Shown: positions 46,043 to 55,414, numbered from the stretch's first letter. The stretch is DNA of 64,000 nucleotides from Gemmatimonadota bacterium (GCA_026705765.1 JAPPAB010000086.1:1-64000); one strand, 5' to 3'. Made by a program: numbers and translations. Notes: generated from the letters alone by a model not told the origin.

Positions 46043-47425
46043 GTGACCAAAATGAACGTATTATTCATCGCCGTAGATGATCTCCGTCCTCAACTCGGTT
46101 GTTATGGTCAGGATTTCGTACAGTCGCCGAACATCGATCAATTGGCCGCAGAGGGCGTCCTCTTTGAGCGGGCTTACTGCCAGCAAGCCGTGTGCGCGCC
46201 TTCTCGGGCGAGTGTTCTGAGTGGCTGCCGCCCGGACACGACGACAATTTACGATCTACAAACCCCTTTGCGGTCCGTGATGCCCGATGTCCTCTCGCTA
46301 CCACAGCACTTCAAGCAGTACGGCTACGAGACGCGATCCATCGGGAAAATTTATCACCATCGAAGCGACGATCTGCAAGGATGGTCAGCAGAACCACACG
46401 TCTCAACGGGAGATTGGAAGGGACGGGGCTACCTGACAGATGAAGCGATGGAAGTAATCGAGCGAACAGATGCACAGATAGCTGCTACGGGATCCACGCG
46501 ACGGGGTATGGGACCCGCTTTCGAAGCCGCAGATGTTCCAGACAACGCCTATCACGACGGCAAGGATGCCGATCACGCCATCAAAACACTCAACGAATTG
46601 CGCGATCAACCCTTCTTCCTCGCCGTGGGCTTTCACAAACCCCATCTGCCCTTCAACGCTCCCAAGCATCACTGGGACGTTTACGATCGGGAAGCATTGC
46701 CACTCGCCCTGAATACCAGCGCACCGGAAAACGTCACCGAGTACTCTCTGACCGAATTCGGAGAACTTCGCGGCTACTTCGGAATGCCCAAGGAGGGACC
46801 GATACCCGAGGACCTGGCGCGCACACTGGTCCACGGCTACTGCGCATGTGTCTCGTATATGGACGCGCAGGTCGGTCGCGTGCTCGACGAAGTCGAACGC
46901 CTGGGCCTCAAAGACAACACAGTTGTCATCCTGTGGGGAGACCACGGCTGGAAACTCGGCGAACACGGCAGTTGGTGCAAACACACGAACTTCGACATCG
47001 ATACCCATGCCCCAATGATCGTCCGCTCCCCAGAACGCGGCAAGTCGGGTGCAAAGGCATCTGGTCTTACGGAATTTGTCGATATGTACCCGTCGCTGTG
47101 CGACCTGTGCGACCTGCCGCTACCCGATCATCTCGAGGGTCAGAGCTTTGTCCCCTTGATGGAAGATCCCGACAGGACCTGGAAACAGGCGGCCTTCAGC
47201 CAGTATCCACGCACGGGCGTGATGGGCTACACCATCAAGACCAACGACTTCCGCTACACAGAGTGGCAATCGAGGGATACAGGAGAGGTAAAGGCACGCG
47301 AGCTTTACGATCATCGAGAAGATGCTGCAGAAAACGTCAATGCCGCGGAAGACATTCGCTATGCCGAAACAGTGAGCGAACTCGAGAAAGTACTAAAAAA
47401 AGGTTGGGAAACCGCGAGAGCGTAG
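46043..47425 (+). CDS. Sulfatase, iduronate-2-sulfatase-like
   Basis: A 460-residue type I sulfatase. C51 of CAPSR is the cysteine converted to formylglycine; D12-D13 (AVDDLR) and D321/H-like residues in VILWGDHGW supply the calcium site. The pattern (PNIDQLAAEG, GVLFERAYC) and later HEGD-type blocks place it near iduronate-2-sulfatases. No signal peptide is apparent. The GTG at 46043 was chosen because GGGAGGAA lies four bases upstream; an ATG at 46025 is possible. It diverges from the aldo/keto reductase and would remove sulfate from sugar units. Confidence 0.92.
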   Translation: MTKMNVLFIAVDDLRPQLGCYGQDFVQSPNIDQLAAEGVLFERAYCQQAVCAPSRASVLSGCRPDTTTIYDLQTPLRSVMPDVLSLPQHFKQYGYETRSIGKIYHHRSDDLQGWSAEPHVSTGDWKGRGYLTDEAMEVIERTDAQIAATGSTRRGMGPAFEAADVPDNAYHDGKDADHAIKTLNELRDQPFFLAVGFHKPHLPFNAPKHHWDVYDREALPLALNTSAPENVTEYSLTEFGELRGYFGMPKEGPIPEDLARTLVHGYCACVSYMDAQVGRVLDEVERLGLKDNTVVILWGDHGWKLGEHGSWCKHTNFDIDTHAPMIVRSPERGKSGAKASGLTEFVDMYPSLCDLCDLPLPDHLEGQSFVPLMEDPDRTWKQAAFSQYPRTGVMGYTIKTNDFRYTEWQSRDTGEVKARELYDHREDAAENVNAAEDIRYAETVSELEKVLKKGWETARA

Positions 47426-47502
47426 CCGTCCTGAACTTGCCTTTTGTTCACAAGGCGGTATATTGTCTATATGTGTTACCATAAATTTCCACGGAACTGA
47501 TT

Positions 47503-48315
47503 ATGACCATCAAATATTCTCTTCGCGAGCCCATCGCGCCTGGCAACACCCTGATGGAGAAATTCCAGGCCCTCAAAGAACTCGGCTTTTCCGGCATTGA
47601 AATCACCGATAGCAGCACCGCAGATTTTGCAGATGAGATCAAAGCAGCCACAGACGCAACGGGCATCGTGCCCAATATTTGTTCTGCCCGAGGCGGCAAT
47701 CGCCTGCTCGACGCGCGTTCCCAGGAACGCCGCACAGCCGTAAAATCCATTAACGACGCCCTCACCCTGTGTGCTGAAGTCGGCGGCGTAGGCGTGATTT
47801 TTCCACCGCTTATCGGCATCAAAATGGGCGGTGGCGAACGCATTCCCGATCTTTCTCCCCTGTACAGCACATCTGCACTTGAAAAAGATCTCCTCATCGA
47901 AATTCTAAAACAAGACATCGCACCACATGCCGAAGCGTGCGACAGTCTTCTGATCATAGAACCCCTGAACCGCTACGAACAGTGGTGGCCCTGCACAGTT
48001 GCCCAGGGCGTTGAAATCTGCGAAGCTGTGGGCAGCCCAGCTATTGCCACCATGGCCGATCTCTTCCACATGAGCATCGAAGAAGCCGACCTCGCCGAAG
48101 CCATCCGCGCAGGGGGCAAACACATCGCCAATGTGCATCTCGCCGATAGCAATCGTATCTTGCCGGGCTATGGTCACACGGATTTTGGTCCCCCGCTCAA
48201 AGCACTGTCCGACATCGGCTACGAGCACTACTGCGGCTTTGAATGCAGCATCCCCCCGGGCGATGCGAGAGCAGAACTTCGAAAATCTATGGATTATCTC
48301 AACAGCCACTTGTAG
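47503..48315 (+). CDS. Sugar phosphate isomerase/epimerase (TIM barrel)
   Basis: A 270-residue xylose-isomerase-like TIM barrel. Metal/substrate positions are suggested by LLIIEPLNRYEQ (Glu), MADLFHMSIEE (Asp, His), NVHLADSNR (His) and FECSIPPG (Glu). It resembles 2-keto-sugar 3-epimerases and inositol-type isomerases. The ATG follows GGAACTGATT. It lies between a sulfatase and a ferredoxin-thioredoxin-reductase-like gene on the same strand; the substrate is unknown. Confidence 0.88.
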   Translation: MTIKYSLREPIAPGNTLMEKFQALKELGFSGIEITDSSTADFADEIKAATDATGIVPNICSARGGNRLLDARSQERRTAVKSINDALTLCAEVGGVGVIFPPLIGIKMGGGERIPDLSPLYSTSALEKDLLIEILKQDIAPHAEACDSLLIIEPLNRYEQWWPCTVAQGVEICEAVGSPAIATMADLFHMSIEEADLAEAIRAGGKHIANVHLADSNRILPGYGHTDFGPPLKALSDIGYEHYCGFECSIPPGDARAELRKSMDYLNSHL

Positions 48316-48351
48316 TCCAAACACAAGATCCCAAAACTGGAGGTACACGCC

Positions 48352-48777
48352 ATGTCTGAACCCTCAGAAAAAAGCCTTAAAAGAATGCAGATATACACGG
48401 AAAAATACTGGGAAAAAACCGGGACATCGCCGCATCCGACCCGAGAAGTCGCCGACACAGTCATCTGCGGTCTTGCAGAAAACATCGATGAACTGGGCCG
48501 TCCGCTTTGCCCCTGCAACTTTTATCCCGACAAAAAGGCCGAACTCGAACGCAGCCGCGAATGGGTCTGCGCCTGTGACGAAATGAAAATCTTCAAATAC
48601 TGTCACTGCCTGCTCTTTGTCACCCCCGAAGGCATGCCCATTACCGAATACTTACCCGAAGATCACGAAGGCCGCCAGGTCTATGGCCTCATAAAAGACC
48701 CCACTCCAGACAAGGGCCGCGAACTGCGCCGCAAAGCCGAAGAAAAAATCGCCGAATGGAAAGCGGAAAAAGAATAA
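48352..48777 (+). CDS. Ferredoxin-thioredoxin reductase catalytic (beta) subunit-like protein
   Basis: A 141-residue FTR beta-type protein. All six key cysteines are kept at the right spacing: C53-P-C55, C73-A-C75 and C84-H-C86, as the CPC, CxC and CHC motifs that bind a 4Fe-4S cluster and form the redox disulfide in the cyanobacterial enzyme. It would reduce thioredoxin-like partners from ferredoxin. No alpha subunit or thioredoxin is nearby. SD GGAGG precedes the ATG. Its last 22 bases overlap the metallophosphoesterase start. Confidence 0.87.
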   Translation: MSEPSEKSLKRMQIYTEKYWEKTGTSPHPTREVADTVICGLAENIDELGRPLCPCNFYPDKKAELERSREWVCACDEMKIFKYCHCLLFVTPEGMPITEYLPEDHEGRQVYGLIKDPTPDKGRELRRKAEEKIAEWKAEKE

Positions 48778-50789
48778 GCTTCGACAAAACCCACCTCCCC
48801 CCCGCTCAATTTGAATGCGTGGTCATCGCCGACACGCATTACATGATTGACGTTGGCGACCGCCCTCTCGAATTTGAATCGCGCCGCGTGCAAACCCAGC
48901 GCGCTGGCACAGCCCTGCAACAGGTATCAGATATTGGGGCTGACTTTGTCATCCACATGGGCGACCTCGTCCAGGAATATCCCGAAACGCCGGACTTCAA
49001 ACGCGCGATGCTCGAAGCGCGCGATCAGATACGCGCCTGCAATACTTCTCCCCACTATGTCGCTGGCAATCACGACATCGGCGATAAAACCGATCCCACC
49101 ATGCCCACCCATGCGGCAACCGCAGAATCGCTCGCGTTCTTCCACGATCTCTTTGGACCCTCCTGGTACAGTTTTGACCGCGACGATTGTCATTTTATCG
49201 TAATCAACTCCCAGATCCTCAACTCAAAACTCTCTGAAGCAGACGACCAGTGGGAATGGTTTGAATCCGATCTTGAAAAACACAAAAATCAGCGGCTCTT
49301 CCTCTTTTTTCACCTCCCCCTCTATCTTTGGGATAAAAATGAGCCGGGATTGGGACACTACGACAATATCAGCCCGCCAGATCGAGACCGCCTCCTCGCA
49401 TTGATTCAAAAATACGGGATCGAACGCCTCTTCGCAGCACACGTACACTATCCCTTTTACGACAAAATCGGCAAATCGCGCTATCTCATCACCCCTTCTA
49501 CGTCTTTTACGCGCCCGGGATTCGGCCATCTCTACGCCAGCCCTCCCCCACCCGAACAGGGGCGAGACGACACGGGCAAGCTGGGATTTTATCTCCTCCG
49601 CATACGCGCCGATCACACCGACATCCACTTCATCCGCACAAACGGCGAAATAAAACGCCCTGCTCTCGACCACCTCGTCACCTGCACATCCGCCAATCTA
49701 TCTTCTCCTGTGGGACTCACTCTCCGCCACCCCATCACGCCCATTGCGGAAGTCCCAATCGCCTATCCCTCTGTCATACGTCAAAAAGTGCGCAATGACC
49801 AGCATCTTCTGGCCTGCATAGAACTCGGTGCTAAATTCGCGCGCTTTCCCTGGCGCGACCTGCGCGACCCCTTCCAGCGCACGCGCCTCGAAATGCTCCG
49901 ATCCGAAGGAATAACGCCCATTGCTACATTCCTCGAACCGCGCATCGCCTCATTGCCCGAACACATCAAAGCCAACCTCGATCTCATACAGAATTGGGAA
50001 ATTCAAATATCTAATCCCGCGCAACTACCCGATGAAGTTTGCGAAACACTCAACCGATGTGCAGAACTCGCAGAACTCTCGATTTGCCCGATCATCCCCA
50101 ACGAGCGCGTACACGGCAAACAACACCTGCGAACCCGAATGGGTTATCACCTCGACGAACTCGAAAGCCTCCAAAACACCAATATTCACCTTCAGCGCGT
50201 CCTCTGTCGCGTGCCACCCACCGAATCGCCCTGGACCTATATCCAATCCCTTAGCGAATGCAAATACTCGAATATCGATCACATCGACATCTCACTCGAA
50301 TTAGACGCGCAGAACGACAGCACCAATGCCCGCCGAATTGCCGAAGCCACATTTGCCATTGTCCGCCTACCAGATGCGCGCCTATTCATCGATTCGCTAA
50401 CCGATTTCGACCGCACAATGGATGTCACTCATGGATTGCTCGACACCCTCTGCAATCCCCGTACGCCCTTTCACGCCCTGCGTTGTCTCAACACGCTCCT
50501 CAACAGTCCCGTTCACGACACCACCTTTACAGATCCCCGCGAAAAAATACAGGACAACAACCGCATCCTGTATCTCAACAACACCCATCGCAGACTCGCA
50601 CTCGTACTACCTGCCCGAGCTATTGTCGGTCTCGACACCCTTGAATTTTCACTCGACACCAGCCCTGTTCGCATCTATCATCTATGCACGGGGGAAGTCG
50701 AAACAGTGTCTCGCGACGCCCAAATCAAAATACGGGATGGGTCGCCAATCCTGGTGATTGGGAGACTTGACCGCAGGAGGCCATTATGA
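48756..50789 (+). CDS. Two-domain metallophosphoesterase with barrel-like C-terminal domain
   Basis: A 677-residue protein. Residues 1-290 are a calcineurin-like metallophosphoesterase: IADTHYM (D26, H28), HMGDLVQ, VAGNHDIGD, FFHLPLYLW and AAHVHYPF. The following 380 residues have no family I recognise; alternating strands and helices (AKFARFPWRDLRDP, ITPIATFLEP, SICPIIPNERVHG, HIDISLEL) look like a TIM-barrel-type domain, ending in a small beta domain. It has no signal peptide. The ATG overlaps the FTR gene by 22 bases and the stop overlaps the next ATG. The substrate is unknown. Confidence 0.8.
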   Translation: MESGKRISFDKTHLPPAQFECVVIADTHYMIDVGDRPLEFESRRVQTQRAGTALQQVSDIGADFVIHMGDLVQEYPETPDFKRAMLEARDQIRACNTSPHYVAGNHDIGDKTDPTMPTHAATAESLAFFHDLFGPSWYSFDRDDCHFIVINSQILNSKLSEADDQWEWFESDLEKHKNQRLFLFFHLPLYLWDKNEPGLGHYDNISPPDRDRLLALIQKYGIERLFAAHVHYPFYDKIGKSRYLITPSTSFTRPGFGHLYASPPPPEQGRDDTGKLGFYLLRIRADHTDIHFIRTNGEIKRPALDHLVTCTSANLSSPVGLTLRHPITPIAEVPIAYPSVIRQKVRNDQHLLACIELGAKFARFPWRDLRDPFQRTRLEMLRSEGITPIATFLEPRIASLPEHIKANLDLIQNWEIQISNPAQLPDEVCETLNRCAELAELSICPIIPNERVHGKQHLRTRMGYHLDELESLQNTNIHLQRVLCRVPPTESPWTYIQSLSECKYSNIDHIDISLELDAQNDSTNARRIAEATFAIVRLPDARLFIDSLTDFDRTMDVTHGLLDTLCNPRTPFHALRCLNTLLNSPVHDTTFTDPREKIQDNNRILYLNNTHRRLALVLPARAIVGLDTLEFSLDTSPVRIYHLCTGEVETVSRDAQIKIRDGSPILVIGRLDRRRPL

Positions 50790-51619
50790 AACCACAAAAC
50801 CAGCGCTTTGAGTCCAATTATCCACTCGATGCAGATCAAATTTCCCAATGGGTAGAACAATTTAACAGAGACGGATTTCTATTTCTCGAAAATGTCTTGA
50901 AAGAAGAACACATCGCACAGCTCAAAGCGGATCTCGACTGGTCTCTCGCGCATTTTACCAGCCGAGACAAAGACCCCAATGGCAAGCTCAACCCACAAAG
51001 CAGCAAATCCAGCCACCGCCTGTGCCATCGCATGTTTGAGCACAGCCCGGCCAATCTCAACCTGTTTGACCTCGAACCCATCGTCAGCTTTGCCGAAGCC
51101 CTCGTTGAAGCAAATTGTCACGTTATACACAACAACTCCTTCATCACGCCCCCCGGCGGCGGCCTCACCACCTGGCATCAGGACGACGCCCCGCATTATG
51201 TTGTCACCGATGGCAAGCCCCCGACAAACATCCACCTTCCCGTACTCGTATTCACCTGCAATTATTATCTCACCGATGTCACAAAAATCGAACATGGCGG
51301 CACAGAAGTCATCCCGGGATCACATCTCATTGGAGAAAGCCCTCGCCAGGTTGCATGGGAAAAATGGCAGGACAAAGTGCATTACAACCTCGGCAAAGCC
51401 GGTAGCGTCATCATGTTCAATAATCAGGTCTGGCACAGAGGGGGACCAAATCAGAGCAATCGCAGCCGCTACATCACGCAAATCACCTATGGCAGGCGGC
51501 TCATCGGCCACAAATACTATCCCTTTATGAACTACACCATGCCCGAGCATATCTATCGCAATGCAAACCCCAGACTCAAACGCCTGGTCGGATTTTTAGA
51601 TCATGGAGCCTATGGATGA
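50786..51619 (+). CDS. Phytanoyl-CoA dioxygenase (PhyH) family oxygenase
   Basis: A 277-residue Fe(II)/2-oxoglutarate oxygenase. The metal triad is H131 and D133 (WHQDDAP) with H217 (QVWHRGGP), and the 2-oxoglutarate arginine lies in NRSRYITQ. Bacterial members hydroxylate small molecules such as ectoine, phosphonates or lipids. GGAGG precedes the ATG, which overlaps the metallophosphoesterase stop (ATGA). A second, diverged PhyH gene follows at 51639. The substrate is unknown. Confidence 0.9.
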   Translation: MKPQNQRFESNYPLDADQISQWVEQFNRDGFLFLENVLKEEHIAQLKADLDWSLAHFTSRDKDPNGKLNPQSSKSSHRLCHRMFEHSPANLNLFDLEPIVSFAEALVEANCHVIHNNSFITPPGGGLTTWHQDDAPHYVVTDGKPPTNIHLPVLVFTCNYYLTDVTKIEHGGTEVIPGSHLIGESPRQVAWEKWQDKVHYNLGKAGSVIMFNNQVWHRGGPNQSNRSRYITQITYGRRLIGHKYYPFMNYTMPEHIYRNANPRLKRLVGFLDHGAYG

Positions 51620-51638
51620 CAAAAGGCAGGAGGTCATT

Positions 51639-52457
51639 ATGATGACAGATGCACAGCGCTATTTATTCGATATGATGGGATATCTGCATCTGGAACAAGC
51701 ACTTACACGAACAGAACTAAAGGCCGCACAACAAGCTATAAATCGGTACGTAAATGCCTCAGACGATGAACTGCCCGAAGGATTTGGGCGTTCAACCTCA
51801 TTATTTGACAAAAATCGCACACAATTCAAATACGTCTTTGCTTTTGACAAAGTACTGGAAGCGCTGGTCTTTCACCATTCGTTCTGGCCCATTGTGCTGG
51901 AAGTATCTGGACGACGTCCGCGGCTAAACAGCGGTGAAGTGCGGATCAATACGGCTAAAGATCCCGTTCATCGCTTGCATTGTTCGCGCGAGAGTTTTGG
52001 ACGATATAGCTGTCGATATAGCTGTGACGATGGGAAAATTTATTGCGACGACCTGGTGGTATTTATCTATCTGACGGATGTCTTGCCCGGAGATGGCGGA
52101 TTGCTGCTCGTGCCGGGATCGCACAAAAGCGATTTTAAGCGCCCCCCCGATGTGTTCAACGACGGATGGATCGAAAAAGATGTACCTCTCGGCGTGGCGA
52201 ATATCACAGCCCGAGCCGGCGATATTGTCATAACCACAGAATTGATGACACACGGGGCAATGGCCTGGCAACCCAAAGATAGGGATCGCCGTTTCTTCAT
52301 TCTCAGATACCGCCCGCAATATCACCGACAAATCCACGAATTTCCCGATTCAGTACTGGCGCGGGTCTCGCCCGAAACGCGAGAACTTCTCGAGACACAG
52401 TCCTATACACACGAAAAAGAGATCGTAAAAAAGGATTTCGTGACATTGACGGTTTGA
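51639..52457 (+). CDS. PhyH-like protein without a canonical HxD motif
   Basis: A 272-residue homologue of the phytanoyl-CoA dioxygenase family: FIYLTDVLPGDGGLLLVPGSHKSDF and the distal MTHGAMAWQP are recognisable. At the first metal site, however, the sequence reads DPVHRLHCSRESFGRYSC; the HxD dyad is missing, though H111 and H114 are present. A 12-bp tandem duplication (RYSCRYSC) follows directly. It may bind metal differently or be inactive. The ATG at 51639 follows AGGAGG by five bases; a frame from 51603 is not used. Confidence 0.78.
   Translation: MMTDAQRYLFDMMGYLHLEQALTRTELKAAQQAINRYVNASDDELPEGFGRSTSLFDKNRTQFKYVFAFDKVLEALVFHHSFWPIVLEVSGRRPRLNSGEVRINTAKDPVHRLHCSRESFGRYSCRYSCDDGKIYCDDLVVFIYLTDVLPGDGGLLLVPGSHKSDFKRPPDVFNDGWIEKDVPLGVANITARAGDIVITTELMTHGAMAWQPKDRDRRFFILRYRPQYHRQIHEFPDSVLARVSPETRELLETQSYTHEKEIVKKDFVTLTV
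52002..52025. repeat. 12-bp tandem duplication within the PhyH-like gene
   Basis: CGATATAGCTGT is present twice, end to end, in frame, giving RYSC-RYSC. Confidence 0.9.
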
Positions 52458-52481
52458 GCGACGGATTCATCCGCACATAAC

Positions 52482-52515
52482 AAAACGCCCGCCAGATTCT
52501 TCTGACGGGCGTTTT
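52482..52515. terminator. Bidirectional terminator between PhyH-like gene and rhaA
   Basis: AAAACGCCCG pairs with CGGGCGTTTT; an inner CAGA/TCTG stem adds four pairs. The stem is flanked by A and T tracts on both sides, so it can stop both convergent transcripts. Confidence 0.85.
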
Positions 52516-52530
52516 TGTATTTGGACTCTC

Positions 52531-53820
52531 TCAGTCGCGTTGCGACAACACATCGCGCTCATAAGCCTCTATCTCATCGAGCCAGGAAGCACCGATAGGC
52601 ACATTGGCTTTGAGACAGCACATATCCCACACAGCGGAAAATGGCATCGTCTTCATATCTTCCATCAGCGCGAGTTTTTGCGCGAGCTTACCTTCGGCTT
52701 CGAGTTGGCGCAGGCAGTCGGTCGGATCAACGAGACCATAGAGGAGGGCTTTGCGCGTGGCACGCGTACCAATAACATAAGCTGCTGTGCGATTGATGCT
52801 CGCATCGAAAAAATCGAGCGCGAGATACATGCGGTCAATCGCATTGTGGCGGGCGAGTTCCAGAAAAACATGGCGCACATCATCGCTAAAGAGAACGACG
52901 TGATCCGAGTCCCAGCGAATGGGACGGCTCGTGTGGATGAGCAACTTGTCGTGGAAAGCAAAATGCGCCGAGAGCTTGTCGGCAATCGACTCAGTCGGAT
53001 GAAAATGTCCCATATCGAGACAGAGGAGTACGCCCCGGGTCAACGCGTAATTGGCGTAAAAATCATTGGACCCAACCGTATAATCCTCCATTCCGAGGCC
53101 AAAGAGCTTGCCTTCAACCGCATCAACGCATTCGGGACCTATACCCAGACCATCGTCAAAGACAGTATCCAGTGCTTCCACCAGACGCTCGCGGGGCGTC
53201 CACCGGTCAGCGGGATGGTCTTTGGCGCCATCGGGGATCCAGTGATTGTTGACAACCTCATCCCCCAGCGCTTTCCCAATAGCTTCAGAGATCCGACGGC
53301 TCGCAATAGCGTGTTGAATCCAAAAATCGCGAATACCTTTATCGGGATGGCTCAAGGTAAAGCCATCATTCGCCTTGGGATGTGCAAAATAGGTGGGATT
53401 AAAATCAATACCGATATCGTATGCCTTTGCCCAATTGATCCAGCTCGCAAAGTGCTCCGGCTCCAGAGCGTCGCGATCAACGACTTTGCCACCCGTATCA
53501 CTATAAGAGGCGTGGATATTCGCCCTGTGTGGTCCGGGCAACAGATCAACCACTTTTTTCAGGTCTCGACGAAGCTCATCCCCATTGCGCGCGCGACCGG
53601 GATAATTGCCCGTAGCCATAATGCCGCCGCCTTCAACAGCTTCATCTTTGACTTCAAAACCCGCCACATCGTCACCCTGCCAGCAATGGAGAGAGATCGG
53701 CACTTCGAGTGCCCTATCCACAGCCCGTTCAATATCCACGCCAAAAGCGGCGTACTGTTCGGCGGCATGCTCGAAATTGGCTTCAATCTGAACATCGGTA
53801 ATCGGTGTTTTATAATGCAT
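52531..53820 (-). CDS. rhaA: L-rhamnose isomerase
   Basis: A 429-residue enzyme matching the E. coli RhaA type along its length: VPISLHCWQGDDVAGFE near residue 40, GIMATGNYPGRARN, IDFNPTYFAHPKA, VNNHWIPDG, DAVEGKLFGLG, LCLDMGHFHPTE and LDFFDASINR, with the metal-binding Asp and His in the latter two. It converts L-rhamnose to L-rhamnulose. RhaB kinase and RhaD aldolase are not in the window. The ATG follows AGGAGA. The 5'-nucleotidase-like gene lies 42 bases upstream on the same strand. Confidence 0.95.
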   Translation of the reverse strand: MHYKTPITDVQIEANFEHAAEQYAAFGVDIERAVDRALEVPISLHCWQGDDVAGFEVKDEAVEGGGIMATGNYPGRARNGDELRRDLKKVVDLLPGPHRANIHASYSDTGGKVVDRDALEPEHFASWINWAKAYDIGIDFNPTYFAHPKANDGFTLSHPDKGIRDFWIQHAIASRRISEAIGKALGDEVVNNHWIPDGAKDHPADRWTPRERLVEALDTVFDDGLGIGPECVDAVEGKLFGLGMEDYTVGSNDFYANYALTRGVLLCLDMGHFHPTESIADKLSAHFAFHDKLLIHTSRPIRWDSDHVVLFSDDVRHVFLELARHNAIDRMYLALDFFDASINRTAAYVIGTRATRKALLYGLVDPTDCLRQLEAEGKLAQKLALMEDMKTMPFSAVWDMCCLKANVPIGASWLDEIEAYERDVLSQRD

Positions 53821-53862
53821 TGCAATCTCCTGAAATCAGTGAATAGGAGGCCAACAAAAGTC

Positions 53863-55272
53863 TCAACGAATTATCTTCACATCGCGCAAATATCGCTCCA
53901 ATGCCGTATCCACGCGCTGACCTGTAAAATCGAATACAACAGAGTCGGATGCGGCATCGCGGAGAAAATGGCGAAATGCAACCTGTCTTTCCATCGCGAC
54001 GAGATAGGTACCCGCAGAATCGGGCTTTGCCCCTATCTTCAGATTTGAAATGGTTTTATCCCCGCGCTCAAACGAACAGCCCGCTGTCAGATACATCCGC
54101 GCCTCGAGAACCGCCAGAATCTGATCCCGCGAAAGACGTGTGAGCATTACGGGCGGTCTGTATTGTCGCAACCGATAAATATCATTCAGAGAAATATCGC
54201 CCGCGGCAACACCGTGCGTATCTCCATTGCGTTCCAGAATCGCAACATCGGCGCGGGTTTGTTCTAACACTGCCTGTCCCACCAGATCGCCCAGAGCCGA
54301 CCGTTCATCTCGCGCATTGGGCAAGTCGCGTTCTGTTCGACAAATCACTTCATCTAAGGGCTTCGTGTATTCATCAATGAGTGCTTCAATCTCTGCATCG
54401 CGCGCAATTACCTCCTTAAGAGGCAACAATTTTCCATTCAACCTCATCACCCGATATCCACGCGCCGCCTTTTGCAATTGCACATCTACCCGCCCTAAAA
54501 ACTGGTAATAATGCCGCGCTTGCACAATAGCTACGCTCCCATTCCCATTTGCCCGTGCGATACGCGAAGGCGTATTTAACCGCGTGTGAGTATCGCCACC
54601 CACAATTAAATCCAATTCCGGCACAGCCGCCGCTAACAAACTGTCGTTTTTAACGCCAATATGCGTCAATGCAATCAAAAAATCGACCTTTGGACGCAAT
54701 TCTGGCATGTATTGCTTCGCCGTCTCTACTGCGTCATGCAACCTCAGCATTTGAGACGACTGATGCCAGGGGCGAATGAGGCCAAGCCCCAAAATGCCCA
54801 CTTTCACACCTTGAACTTCTTTGATCAGATACGGAGGAAAAATCGGTCCATCGTGATGTTTATACGTCACATTCGCGTGAACAAAAGGCGTGGATACGCG
54901 CGAGGTCTGTCGCTTCAGATTTTCAATCCCAAAATAAAACTCTCCATTGCCCGGTGTAATAGCATCAAAGCCCATTTTTTCAAAAGCCAACAGATTCACA
55001 TACCCTCCCGTATAAATCACCACAGGCTCTCCACGCGAAAAAATATCACCCGCGTGCAAAAGCAAAACGCGCTCGGGATTTTCTGCGCGAACCTGCTTTA
55101 CCAGCGTTGACAAACGGCCTATTCCCCCAATATTGTGCCCTCCCAAATTGTAGGGAGACAATTTCCCGTGTGTATCATTGATATGCAGCACCACCAGGTC
55201 AACCGTATCTGACGCCCAAACAGATCCCGTTAAAAAAGTGACCACAATGATAAAATACGTCATTTTTTTCAT
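53863..55272 (-). CDS. 5'-nucleotidase-family protein with altered catalytic motif
   Basis: A 469-residue exported protein: signal peptide (YFIIVVTFLTGSVWA), then the metallophosphoesterase half of the UshA/5'-nucleotidase family (LHINDTHGK; LHAGDIFSRG; GGDTHTRLN) and the C-terminal 5_nucleotid_C domain (NARDERSALGDLVGQAV; YRPPVMLTRLSR). In the third motif GNHEFD is replaced by GNGEFY (109-113), so both the catalytic His and its Asp partner are changed. Metal binding may persist; normal nucleotidase turnover is doubtful. ATG at 55272 follows GGAG by seven bases; an ATG four codons upstream is less favoured. Confidence 0.87.
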   Translation of the reverse strand: MKKMTYFIIVVTFLTGSVWASDTVDLVVLHINDTHGKLSPYNLGGHNIGGIGRLSTLVKQVRAENPERVLLLHAGDIFSRGEPVVIYTGGYVNLLAFEKMGFDAITPGNGEFYFGIENLKRQTSRVSTPFVHANVTYKHHDGPIFPPYLIKEVQGVKVGILGLGLIRPWHQSSQMLRLHDAVETAKQYMPELRPKVDFLIALTHIGVKNDSLLAAAVPELDLIVGGDTHTRLNTPSRIARANGNGSVAIVQARHYYQFLGRVDVQLQKAARGYRVMRLNGKLLPLKEVIARDAEIEALIDEYTKPLDEVICRTERDLPNARDERSALGDLVGQAVLEQTRADVAILERNGDTHGVAAGDISLNDIYRLRQYRPPVMLTRLSRDQILAVLEARMYLTAGCSFERGDKTISNLKIGAKPDSAGTYLVAMERQVAFRHFLRDAASDSVVFDFTGQRVDTALERYLRDVKIIR

Positions 55273-55414
55273 GCTCAACTCCACAGTTTATATACGGGCC
55301 AGAGGTCCGTCAAAGTCGCATCAAAAGGGCGATGTGTCAAGGGAAAAGGCAGTGGATTTTGGCGGCAAATTTGGGTATTATGGACAACCTTATCCCATAA
55401 AAGAAAGGAACAGC

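Noticed and set aside
52540-54048. Long plus-strand frame of 502 codons antisense to rhaA
   Set aside because: The minus strand is a clear L-rhamnose isomerase; the antisense frame has no family resemblance.
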